Source: an uncultured Planctomycetaceae bacterium (GTDB taxonomy: Bacteria > Planctomycetota > Planctomycetia > Pirellulales > Pirellulaceae). Taken from it: a stretch of 5,062 nt of DNA. Numbering within the stretch: the first letter of the stretch is position 1; the number at the start of each line of letters is the position of its first letter. The notes beneath the pieces were generated by a model that saw only the letters and a list, made by a program, of their open reading frames with translations, searched no databases and was not told the origin of the DNA. Of this stretch, positions 1 to 4,973 are shown in pieces. The translations under genes and the position numbers were made by a program. The stretch is from assembly GCA_937904535.1 (NCBI GenBank), contig CALELC010000185.1, positions 1 to 5,062 of the forward strand, in the 5' to 3' direction.

Positions 1-33
1 CTCGGCGGCGGCTGGATCGAGGAGAGTTTCTAG
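1..33 (+). CDS. 3' end of a gene, possibly an outer-membrane efflux (TolC/NodT-type) protein
   Basis: Frame 1 reads LGGGWIEESF and then TAG at 31-33. An LGGGW sequence near the carboxyl end is typical of NodT/OprM-type outer-membrane factors of RND efflux pumps, whose proteins often finish with 'ALGGGW' plus a short tail. That is the only basis for the function, and ten residues is very little. What can be seen is an open frame from the window edge to a stop codon that coincides exactly with the first base of a heptamer array (TAGAAGT at 31-37). The gene would be convergent with sufE. If the frame is wrong, these bases are simply intergenic. Confidence 0.4.
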   Translation, partial: LGGGWIEESF

Positions 34-72
34 AAGTCAGAGGCTAGAAGTCAGAAGCTAGACTTCAGAAAG
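31..72 (+). repeat. Heptamer tandem array, 6 units, consensus YAGAAGY
   Basis: Six contiguous 7-bp units with no gaps: TAGAAGT, CAGAGGC, TAGAAGT, CAGAAGC, TAGACTT, CAGAAAG. Units alternate between a T and a C first base, so a 14-bp higher-order period is visible. The last two units are degenerate. TAG occurs at 31, 45 and 59, which are three different reading frames, so the array stops translation in every + frame. The first TAG ends the upstream partial gene. The array is inverted relative to the one at 185-261. Confidence 0.9.
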
Positions 73-100
73 CTCTCGGCATCACGCGAGACAGAACCGA

Positions 101-160
101 CCGCTTTTACCCCAACGGGGGCGGCTTCAGTCGCGTTAGCAGCGCCCAATCGGGCCGCCC
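101..160. other. GC-rich hairpin-forming segment between the inverted heptamer arrays
   Basis: The 112-bp spacer between the two arrays contains several compact self-complementary motifs. CCCC 110-113 pairs with GGGG 118-121 around an AACG loop, and CCG 101-103 with CGG 122-124 can extend this across a bulge. GCCC 144-147 pairs with GGGC 152-155 around AATC. A competing longer stem joins GGGCGG 119-124 to CCGCCC 155-160. No U-tract follows any stem on either strand. The segment lies between two convergent genes, so it could act as a bidirectional transcription end, a processed 3' UTR structure or a small repeat-borne RNA. The pairings are seen; the function is not established. Confidence 0.3.
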
Positions 161-184
161 GTTTGGCCTGTCATTTTCATCATA

Positions 185-261
185 GCTTCTGGCTTCTGGC
201 TTCTAGCTTCTGACATCTGACATCTAGCTTCTGACTTCTCGCCTCTAGCTTCTAGCTTCTC
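185..261 (-). repeat. Heptamer tandem array, 11 units, consensus YAGAAGY on the minus strand
   Basis: Eleven contiguous 7-bp units, read on the + strand as GCTTCTR variants: gcttctg, gcttctg, gcttcta, gcttctg, acatctg, acatcta, gcttctg, acttctc, gcctcta, gcttcta, gcttctc. There are no gaps or phase breaks over 77 bp. The neighbouring pair acatctg/acatcta shares an otherwise unique variant, which suggests local unit duplication. The array is the reverse orientation of the one at 31-72, so a transcript crossing both could form a long imperfect hairpin. Its right end overlaps the 3' end of sufE and supplies that gene's stop codon. Confidence 0.92.
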
Positions 262-694
262 TTTCCAGATACCCCTCGCCGATCCGGTTCAACCACTTGC
301 TCATCGCGAACAGACCGTTGCTGCGCGAAGGGCTAAGGTACTGGTGCAGGCTGAACTCATCGGCGAGCTGCTTGAAGTCGAATTGTGCGACTTCGGCGGG
401 CGACTTATCCGTGACCTGCGAGATCAACAGTGCGGCCAATCCGCGGACCATCATCGAGTCGCTGTCGGCATGGAAGCGCACCTTGGGCGGATCGCCTGGC
501 ACGTATTCTGACACCAGCCAGACCTGCGCCGTGCACCCTTGCACGCGATTGGCCTCGGTCTTCTCCTCGTCCGGCAGCGGTTCCAGCGTATCGCCGAGTT
601 CCATGATCAGCTCGAACCGATCAGCTGAATCGTCGCATTCGCGGATATCGTCGAGGTAGCGCTTTGCCGTTTCGGTCCAGGTGGATTGGCTCAT
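245..694 (-). CDS. sufE: SufE family sulfur acceptor for Fe-S cluster assembly
   Basis: SufE takes persulfide sulfur from a cysteine desulfurase (SufS or CsdA) and passes it to the SufBCD scaffold in the cytoplasm. The 149-residue product matches the family length of about 140-150. It carries the signature VQGCTAQVWL with the sulfur-accepting cysteine at residue 54, a following region with RGLAALL (84-90), and the conserved C-terminal helix region SPSRSNGL (121-128). I start at the ATG at 694 because MSQSTWTETAKRYLDDI begins where family members begin; the frame continues open to 757 but that extension looks like promoter DNA. No Shine-Dalgarno sequence precedes the start. The last codons (ERE-ARS) and the TAG at 247-245 are made of heptamer repeat units, so the native end of the gene seems to have been replaced or extended by the array. 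No desulfurase gene is in the window. The neighbouring pyk is divergent. Confidence 0.93.
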   Translation of the reverse strand: MSQSTWTETAKRYLDDIRECDDSADRFELIMELGDTLEPLPDEEKTEANRVQGCTAQVWLVSEYVPGDPPKVRFHADSDSMMVRGLAALLISQVTDKSPAEVAQFDFKQLADEFSLHQYLSPSRSNGLFAMSKWLNRIGEGYLEREARS

Positions 695-745
695 GGGGCA
701 GTGCGTCGGCTGCGGCACGGATGGGTGGATGAAGGGATCGCATGT

Positions 746-773
746 ACTGTAGACCATCGCTTCCGGATCGGAA
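746..773 (-). promoter_or_regulatory. Possible sufE promoter with an overlapping 13-bp palindrome
   Basis: On the minus strand TTCCGA (773-768) and TACAGT (751-746) lie 16 bp apart, with 3/6 and 4/6 matches to the sigma-70 -35 and -10 boxes, about 50 bp before the chosen sufE start. The -35 half overlaps an inverted repeat TTCCG-gat-CGGAA at 761-773, which could be an operator. It does not resemble an IscR or Fur site that I know. This is weak evidence. Confidence 0.2.
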
Positions 774-809
774 ATGGCGAGCCCTGGCTGAGCGCTTCGC
801 CCGGCAGCG

Positions 810-837
810 TTTACATTCTGTGAGAAGCGTCTCTAGC
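810..837 (+). promoter_or_regulatory. Possible pyk promoter
   Basis: TTTACA (810-815) matches the sigma-70 -35 consensus at 5 of 6 positions and is followed after 16 bp by TCTAGC (832-837), a poor 3/6 match to the -10 box. It would start transcription about 30 nt before the pyk ATG. It lies in the 180-bp divergent gap with sufE, where a promoter is expected. Planctomycete promoters are poorly described, so the match carries limited weight. Confidence 0.25.
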
Positions 838-874
838 CCAACCGCGATTCCCGCAACGAAAGCAACCACCCGGT

Positions 875-2314
875 ATGTTACGACTCTCCTTGAACGATGC
901 CTCGACCAAGATCGTCGCCACCGTGGGTCCAGCGTGTGACACCGTGGAAAAACTGGCGGAATTGATCGAGAGTGGCGCCGATATTTTTCGGATCAACACC
1001 GCTCACGGTGATCGTGAGCAGCACGAACAAACGCTGGCTAACATCCGTGCCGCCGGCGAGCAGACCGGAACGCACGTCGGCGTGCTGTTGGACCTGTCAG
1101 GTCCCAAGCTGCGGCTGGGGCAACTGCTGGTCGACCCGTTCCACTGCGAAACCGGTGAGCAGGTGACATTCATTCGCGGCGATGAATCGACGGAGCCGAA
1201 CCAGTTCACCAGTTCCTATAAGCGATTGATCGACGAGCTAGCGGTTGGCGACCGAGTGATGCTTGCCGATGGCACCGTGTCGCTGGTCGTCGAGCGGGTC
1301 GACAGCAACTCCGCTGTCTGCCGCGTCACCTCCGGTGGCCCGGTTCGCAGTCGCCAAGGGATCAACTTGCCGGGGGTGAAGCTGAGCGTTTCGGCAATGC
1401 GGCCGGCCGATGTCGACAACGCGATCTGGGGCGCGAAGAACGGTATCGACTTCATCAGCTTGAGTTTTGTGCGCACTGCGGAAGACGTCCACTCGCTGAA
1501 GAATCTGCTGACCAGCTACGACTCCAATGCCCTGGTAATCGCCAAGATCGAGAAACCCGAGGCGCTCGACCAACTCGAGCAAATCGTCGATGCGGCCGAC
1601 GGCGTGATGGTCGCTCGCGGCGATTTGGGCGTCGAAATCGATGTGGCCGAGACACCGATGGCGCAGAAGCGGATCATCCGGGTTTGCCGTGAGAAGCTCA
1701 AGCCGGTGATCGTCGCCACGCAGATGCTCGAATCGATGCACCACAGCCGGCGGCCGACACGAGCCGAGGCGAGCGATGTGGCCAACGCGATCCTCGACGG
1801 CGCCGACGCCTGCATGCTCAGCGGTGAAACGGCCATCGGCGACTATCCGAAAGACGCCGTGACGACGATGAACCGGATCATGCTCCACACCGAGCAGAAG
1901 CTGCTGATGGATGATGTGCAAAAGCCGGGCAGCACCCATCGCGTCCATCCGATCACCTCCGCCGTGACCGAAGCGGCGACCGCGATCGCCGAATCGATCG
2001 GCGCGAAATTGATCGTGATCGCTACACACAGCGGCGGCACGGCGTGGGTCAAAAGCAAGAGCCGCAGCCGGATTCCGACGATCGGGGCGAGCGATAATCC
2101 TGCGGCGCTGCGGCGGATGAGCTTGTTCTGGGGCATCAAGCCGCTGTACGCCCAGCAGTTCCACGACACCGAAAAGCTGTTCGATGAAATCAGCCGCTGG
2201 GGCTATGAGCACGGATTCTTGGCCAGCGGCGACCGTGTGGTGTTCGTCACCGGCAGCGGCGTGATGCAAAAGGCGCACAACGTCCTCGTCGTCCACACCG
2301 TCGGTCAGGCGTGA
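875..2314 (+). CDS. pyk: Pyruvate kinase, predicted K+-independent type
   Basis: Converts phosphoenolpyruvate and ADP to pyruvate and ATP, the last step of glycolysis, in the cytoplasm. The 479-residue length is normal for a bacterial enzyme. Domain A opens with TKIVATVGPA (11-20) and the substrate arginine motif RINTAHG (39-45). The B domain covers roughly 84-165. The barrel resumes with INLPGV (163-168) and carries AKIEKPE with catalytic Lys224 and metal ligand Glu226, MVARGDLGVEI with metal ligand Asp250, ATQMLESM (281-288), RPTRAEASDVANA (293-305) and MLSGETA (314-320). The C-terminal regulatory domain runs from about 355 to the end. Two monovalent-cation positions differ from the muscle enzyme: the Ser of R-x-N-x-S-H-G is Ala43, and the D-x-x-G-P-E-x-R glutamate is Lys78 (DLSGPKLR). 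The ATG at 875 is chosen because it places TKIVATVGPA close to the N terminus as in the family; no clear Shine-Dalgarno sequence precedes it. Codons for about residues 449-464 are duplicated exactly downstream (2371-2422). Confidence 0.96.
   Translation: MLRLSLNDASTKIVATVGPACDTVEKLAELIESGADIFRINTAHGDREQHEQTLANIRAAGEQTGTHVGVLLDLSGPKLRLGQLLVDPFHCETGEQVTFIRGDESTEPNQFTSSYKRLIDELAVGDRVMLADGTVSLVVERVDSNSAVCRVTSGGPVRSRQGINLPGVKLSVSAMRPADVDNAIWGAKNGIDFISLSFVRTAEDVHSLKNLLTSYDSNALVIAKIEKPEALDQLEQIVDAADGVMVARGDLGVEIDVAETPMAQKRIIRVCREKLKPVIVATQMLESMHHSRRPTRAEASDVANAILDGADACMLSGETAIGDYPKDAVTTMNRIMLHTEQKLLMDDVQKPGSTHRVHPITSAVTEAATAIAESIGAKLIVIATHSGGTAWVKSKSRSRIPTIGASDNPAALRRMSLFWGIKPLYAQQFHDTEKLFDEISRWGYEHGFLASGDRVVFVTGSGVMQKAHNVLVVHTVGQA
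2217..2268 (+). repeat. 52-bp exact direct repeat, copy 1, inside pyk
   Basis: This stretch encodes about residues 449-464 of pyruvate kinase (LASGDRVVFVTGSGVM), a strand and loop of the C-terminal domain. It is identical base for base to 2371-2422, offset by 154 bp. Identity stops abruptly at both ends: 2216 T against 2370 C, and 2269 A against 2423 T. This copy is the source, since it forms part of a conserved protein domain. Confidence 0.97.
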
Positions 2315-2335
2315 GGCTGCTACGCCAAGAGCCTC
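2313..2335 (+). terminator. Possible stem-loop terminator after pyk
   Basis: GAGGCT (2313-2318) and AGCCTC (2330-2335) form a perfect 6-bp stem with an 11-nt loop, beginning inside the pyk TGA stop codon. The following bases TCTGTT are only modestly T-rich, so this would be a weak intrinsic terminator. Confidence 0.35.
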
Positions 2336-2370
2336 TCTGTTCAACGTGCGATCCCGCCACCTCCACAGAC

Positions 2371-2422
2371 TCTTGGCCAGCGGCGACCGTGTGGTGTTCG
2401 TCACCGGCAGCGGCGTGATGCA
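2371..2422 (+). repeat. 52-bp exact direct repeat, copy 2, intergenic fragment of pyk
   Basis: A perfect copy of 2217-2268 lying 57 bp after the pyk stop codon, in the gap before the LptF/G-like gene. The flanks show no convincing similarity to the corresponding flanks in pyk, so it is not the remains of a whole second pyk gene that I can detect. The remaining bases of the 2315-2530 gap hold a possible stem-loop just after pyk and a weak promoter candidate near 2476-2503; I see no gene in them. Confidence 0.97.
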
Positions 2423-2475
2423 TTCACACGGCTTGCTAGCTTTTGAGGCTTCGTGGCTGGCGGGCAGTTGGTCTG

Positions 2476-2503
2476 TTGATCGGCGGGGTGATTGTGGTAC
2501 AGG
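2476..2503 (+). promoter_or_regulatory. Possible promoter of the LptF/G-like gene
   Basis: TTGATC (2476-2481) matches the -35 consensus at 4 of 6 positions and lies 16 bp before TACAGG (2498-2503), a 3/6 match to -10. It would leave a leader of about 20 nt before the ATG at 2531. The stem-loop after pyk makes a separate promoter plausible, but the match is weak. Confidence 0.2.
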
Positions 2504-2530
2504 CGGGGCCTACGTGAACCGAAATTCGTT

Positions 2531-3724
2531 ATGCCCACCAAAATCACCCGCTACCTCGTCGGCGAGATCGTCAAGATCTTCGTCGTCGCCTTGGTCTCGC
2601 TGACGTTCCTGATCTTGCTGATCGGGGTCGGACGGGAACTGCTGCGCGAAGGGCTCGGGCCGTTGTCGGTGATCCAGCTACTGCCCTACGTGTTGCCGCT
2701 CAGCCTGCAGCACTCCGTGCCAGCTACGGCGCTGTTTTCGGTCTGCTGTGTGTATGGCCGCATGGCGGCCGATGGAGAGGTAGCGACGGTCAAGGCAATC
2801 GGCGTTTCGCCACTGCAACTGATCAAACCGGCCGTGATTTTCGCCACGGTGCTCAGCCCCGGCGTGGTTTTTCTGAGCGATTTGTCGGTTTCTTGGGGTA
2901 AGCCCGGCGTTGCCCAGGTCGTGCTGCAGTCGCTCGAAGACATCGCCTACCGATTCCTCAAATCACAGCACACCTATAGCTCGCCGCACGGCTTTACGAT
3001 CCACGTTCAGGATGTCGACGGCAGACGGCTGATCCATCCGACGATGAAGATCCGCTCGCGCGCCGGAACCACGATCGAGCTCACTGCCCGCGAAGGTAGC
3101 CTACGGCTCGATTCGGAAACACAGACACTGCTGCTCAACGTCGTCGACAGCCTGGTCGAAGGCGGCGAAGGCTTTCAAGGCGTGGCTCCTGGAGAGACCG
3201 AGTTTCGGATTTCACTCGGACGGGCGCTGCGGCAACGCGACATCAGCCGTGAGTCGCCGAGCGATCTGCCGCTGAGCGATGTCGCGGTGGAGACGATCGC
3301 GCAGGAACGCCGGACGCAGCGAGCCATTGGAGAACTGGCGGCGCACACCGGGTTCTCGATCCTCTCCGGACGCTGGGAGGAAATCGCTGGGCCGCCTGGC
3401 CAGGAATTGCATGGGCGGATCAAGAACAGTGAACGACGGCTGGCGCGGCTGCAGACCGAACCCTGGCGGCGGTGGGCTCAAGGCTTCAGTTGCCTCTGTT
3501 TTGTGCTCGTCGGAGCACCGCTGGCAATGCTCGCGCGGACGGCCGACTACTGGACTACCTTCGGGATCTGCTTCTTACCGACCTTGATCATTTACTATGC
3601 CTTGTTCATGCTCGGGATGGACCAGGCCAAAGCGGGCGCTTGGCCGCCCTACTCGGTCTGGCTGGGCAACGTCGTGCTGATGGCGATTGGAATTTCGCTG
3701 ATGGAGCGCGTTCGCCGGCATTAA
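2531..3724 (+). CDS. LptF/LptG (YjgP/YjgQ) family permease
   Basis: LptF and LptG form the inner-membrane part of the LptB2FG ABC exporter, which pulls lipopolysaccharide out of the membrane and feeds it to the LptC-LptA bridge. The 397-residue product has the family layout: TM1 about 15-34, TM2 about 48-76, TM3 about 97-117, a soluble periplasmic beta-rich region about 120-310, then TM4 about 313-334, TM5 about 342-362 and TM6 about 372-392. After TM2 it has GRMAADGEVATVKAIGVSP (76-94), matching the family's conserved cytoplasmic coupling segment (G-R-x-x-x-D-x-E-x-x-x-x-x-x-x-G-x-S) that contacts the LptB ATPase. The start is the ATG at 2531; a TTG at 2492 in the same frame would add 13 polar residues and is less likely. 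No clear Shine-Dalgarno sequence is present. I cannot tell LptF from LptG here. No partner permease, LptB, LptC or LptA gene is adjacent in the window. Confidence 0.88.
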   Translation: MPTKITRYLVGEIVKIFVVALVSLTFLILLIGVGRELLREGLGPLSVIQLLPYVLPLSLQHSVPATALFSVCCVYGRMAADGEVATVKAIGVSPLQLIKPAVIFATVLSPGVVFLSDLSVSWGKPGVAQVVLQSLEDIAYRFLKSQHTYSSPHGFTIHVQDVDGRRLIHPTMKIRSRAGTTIELTAREGSLRLDSETQTLLLNVVDSLVEGGEGFQGVAPGETEFRISLGRALRQRDISRESPSDLPLSDVAVETIAQERRTQRAIGELAAHTGFSILSGRWEEIAGPPGQELHGRIKNSERRLARLQTEPWRRWAQGFSCLCFVLVGAPLAMLARTADYWTTFGICFLPTLIIYYALFMLGMDQAKAGAWPPYSVWLGNVVLMAIGISLMERVRRH

Positions 3725-3752
3725 CAGCGGTTAAGGGTGAGTCGTCAATTGC

Positions 3753-3778
3753 GGCCACAGCCTGACGCGTGCTGTGCC
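3753..3778 (+). terminator. Stem-loop after the LptF/G-like gene
   Basis: CACAGC (3756-3761) pairs with GCTGTG (3771-3776) around a 9-nt loop, and GG 3753-3754 with CC 3777-3778 extends the stem across a single bulged C. No T-tract follows, so it could be a terminator of the non-canonical kind or just a leader structure for the next gene. In the same 101-bp gap, AAGGGTG (3733-3739) is complementary to CACCCTT (3806-3812), which would enclose this hairpin and sit just before the next start codon. Confidence 0.3.
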
Positions 3779-3825
3779 CCATGGCCTTCCTGACCCCTTA
3801 GCCTCCACCCTTCTGAAGCAGGCGA

Positions 3826-4458
3826 ATGAGAATCGCGATCATCGGCAGCGGCAACATTGGTTCCGTCTTGGCGCGGCGGCTATCGCAGGCAGGACACGCC
3901 ATCTGCTTTGCCAGTCGCACTCCCGATAGCGAGCGGATCGCCGCGATCATCGCCGACTGCCCTGGGCGATGCGAAGCCGCCTATCTGGAAACGGCGATCA
4001 TCGCAGCTGACGTGGTGATCTACGCCGCGCCCTACGAGCAAGCTCAAACGTTGCTCGCTTCGGTCGAGAACTTCCACGGCGCGGTGCTAATCGATTGCAC
4101 CAACCCGCTCAACGCGACGTTCGACGGATTGCAGACCGAATGCGATGAGTCGGCGGCTGAGCAGATCGCGGCGCTGGCGCCGACGGCGCGGGTCGTCAAA
4201 TCGTTCAACACGACCAGCGTCGCCACGCTCGCTGATCCGCTGTATGACTCGCACGCCGCCACGCAGTTCTACTGCGGCGATGACGCCGAGGCGAAGCAGA
4301 TCGTCGGCGAACTGATCGAGCAGCTCGGGATGGACCCCGTCGATGCCGGTCCGCTCCGCAATGCTCGCTATCTCGAAGCGACCGCCATGCTCTACATCCA
4401 CCTGGCGATCCGCGGCGGCTGGGGTGGCAACTGCGCTCTCAAGATGCTGCGCCGCTGA
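3826..4458 (+). CDS. F420-dependent NADP reductase-like NAD(P)-binding oxidoreductase
   Basis: The 210-residue product has an N-terminal Rossmann fold with GSGNIG (7-12) after the first strand, and SRT (30-32) after the second strand, which suits binding of the 2'-phosphate of NADP(H). Further landmarks are VIYAAPYEQA (64-73), LIDCTNPLN (88-96), VVKSFNT (123-129) and the family's C-terminal signature DAGPLRNARYLE (173-184). This layout matches the F420-dependent NADP oxidoreductase (Fno/NPDR) family, PF03807-type. Many bacterial members have the KxFNT form and occur in organisms with no known F420, so the second substrate is unknown; I would not call it an F420 reductase. The ATG at 3826 puts the glycine motif at residue 7 as expected; AGCAGG about 6 nt before the start is a weak ribosome site. 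It follows the permease gene by 101 bp and ends convergently with the next gene. Confidence 0.88.
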   Translation: MRIAIIGSGNIGSVLARRLSQAGHAICFASRTPDSERIAAIIADCPGRCEAAYLETAIIAADVVIYAAPYEQAQTLLASVENFHGAVLIDCTNPLNATFDGLQTECDESAAEQIAALAPTARVVKSFNTTSVATLADPLYDSHAATQFYCGDDAEAKQIVGELIEQLGMDPVDAGPLRNARYLEATAMLYIHLAIRGGWGGNCALKMLRR

Positions 4459-4504
4459 TGGCAACCACGCGCTGAGTCGAAGTTGATCGAGGCACCCGTT
4501 GATG

Positions 4505-4548
4505 CTGCTGGACACACGGCCAGTCGCGACCGGATGGCCCTGCAGCAG
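4505..4548. terminator. Possible bidirectional stem-loop between convergent genes
   Basis: CTGCTG (4505-4510) pairs with CAGCAG (4543-4548), and GGCC (4518-4521) with GGCC (4536-4539) inside it, around a GC-rich apex holding the palindrome GTCGCGAC (4523-4530). It sits in the 103-bp gap between two genes that converge, where a terminator serving both strands is expected. The internal loops and the lack of a T-tract keep confidence low. Confidence 0.3.
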
Positions 4549-4561
4549 ACGCTTCTGGCGC

Positions 4562-4948
4562 TCATGCCTGAGCAGGCTTTTGCTCGGGCAATTCCGGCTG
4601 ATGGTTCTCACCCGCGTACCATTCGGCCGGTGGTTCTGACGCTCGGCTCGGGATGATGGCGGTCATCATCAATAAGAATCCAAGCGTGATATAGTTCTGT
4701 GCCGCAGGTGGGAATGGATATTGATGTCCGAAGCGTCCATAGAACACCAGCCAAATCGCCAAGAGCACGGTCAGCAAATGAATGCGCCGGGTCGGCCGCC
4801 AGTAAGACATCAGTCCCAACAGGATGATGGCTAGGCCCACGACATAGTCGTTGATCCACCAGCCCAACGGCTGAACCTCATAACGAAACACAAACGGGCT
4901 GATCAACAACCAGCACCCGAGCAGGCATTCGGTCACGCGAGGCCACAT
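4562..4948 (-). CDS. Small four-helix membrane protein, SPW-repeat-like
   Basis: The 128-residue product has four predicted membrane helices at about 5-22, 32-50, 56-72 and 84-100, and a soluble, proline- and glutamate-rich tail (101-128). The first helix carries GCWLLISPF, close to the G-x-W-L-x-x-S-P motif of SPW-repeat proteins, and WWINDYVVGLAIILLG (30-45) resembles the second helix of that family. SPW proteins have no firm biochemical role, so none is given here. Two in-frame ATGs lie at the start. I choose the one at 4948 because TAAGGA at 4962-4957 is 8 nt from it but only 2 nt from the ATG at 4954, which would add Met-Leu. It has the clearest ribosome site in the window. A possible gene end lies 25 bp upstream, so it may be the distal gene of a minus-strand operon. 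Confidence 0.8.
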   Translation of the reverse strand: MWPRVTECLLGCWLLISPFVFRYEVQPLGWWINDYVVGLAIILLGLMSYWRPTRRIHLLTVLLAIWLVFYGRFGHQYPFPPAAQNYITLGFLLMMTAIIPSRASEPPAEWYAGENHQPELPEQKPAQA

Positions 4949-4956
4949 CAGCATCG

Positions 4957-4962
4957 TCCTTA
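4957..4962 (-). promoter_or_regulatory. Ribosome binding site TAAGGA of the SPW-like gene
   Basis: On the minus strand TAAGGA matches six bases of the anti-Shine-Dalgarno complement TAAGGAGG. Its spacing of 8 nt favours the ATG at 4948 over the ATG at 4954. It stands out because the other genes here have weak or no Shine-Dalgarno sequences. Confidence 0.55.
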
Positions 4963-4973
4963 GGGTTGCGGGA

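Noticed and set aside
31..261. Heptamer arrays as a CRISPR array
   Set aside because: Units are 7 bp and contiguous with no unique spacers; the single 112-bp gap separates arrays of opposite orientation, and no cas gene is present.
320..334. Exact match of this stretch (GCTGCGCGAAGGGCT) with 2641-2655
   Set aside because: It lies in opposite coding strands of two unrelated genes, with no extension of similarity. Codon bias in GC-rich DNA makes a chance match plausible.
695..757. N-terminal extension of SufE to an upstream ATG at 757
   Set aside because: The extra 21 residues (Pro/His/Cys-rich) are not part of the SufE family and would occupy most of the likely promoter and leader.
822..833. 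Small hairpin GAGA-AGCG-TCTC before pyk
   Set aside because: A 4-bp stem is too short to support a terminator, operator or leader structure.
1238..2404. 388-residue open frame on the minus strand opposite pyk
   Set aside because: It is antisense to a clearly conserved pyruvate kinase. Its Arg/His/Asp-rich composition is the usual by-product of GC-biased third codon positions, and it has no recognisable domain.
2346..2603. 85-residue + strand frame containing the copied pyk segment
   Set aside because: Its only protein-like part is the 52-bp duplicate; the rest is low-complexity Ser/Arg sequence overlapping the start of the LptF/G-like gene in another frame. There is no ribosome site.
4087..4611. 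174-residue minus-strand frame opposite the oxidoreductase
   Set aside because: Arg-rich shadow of a well-supported + strand gene, with no family resemblance.
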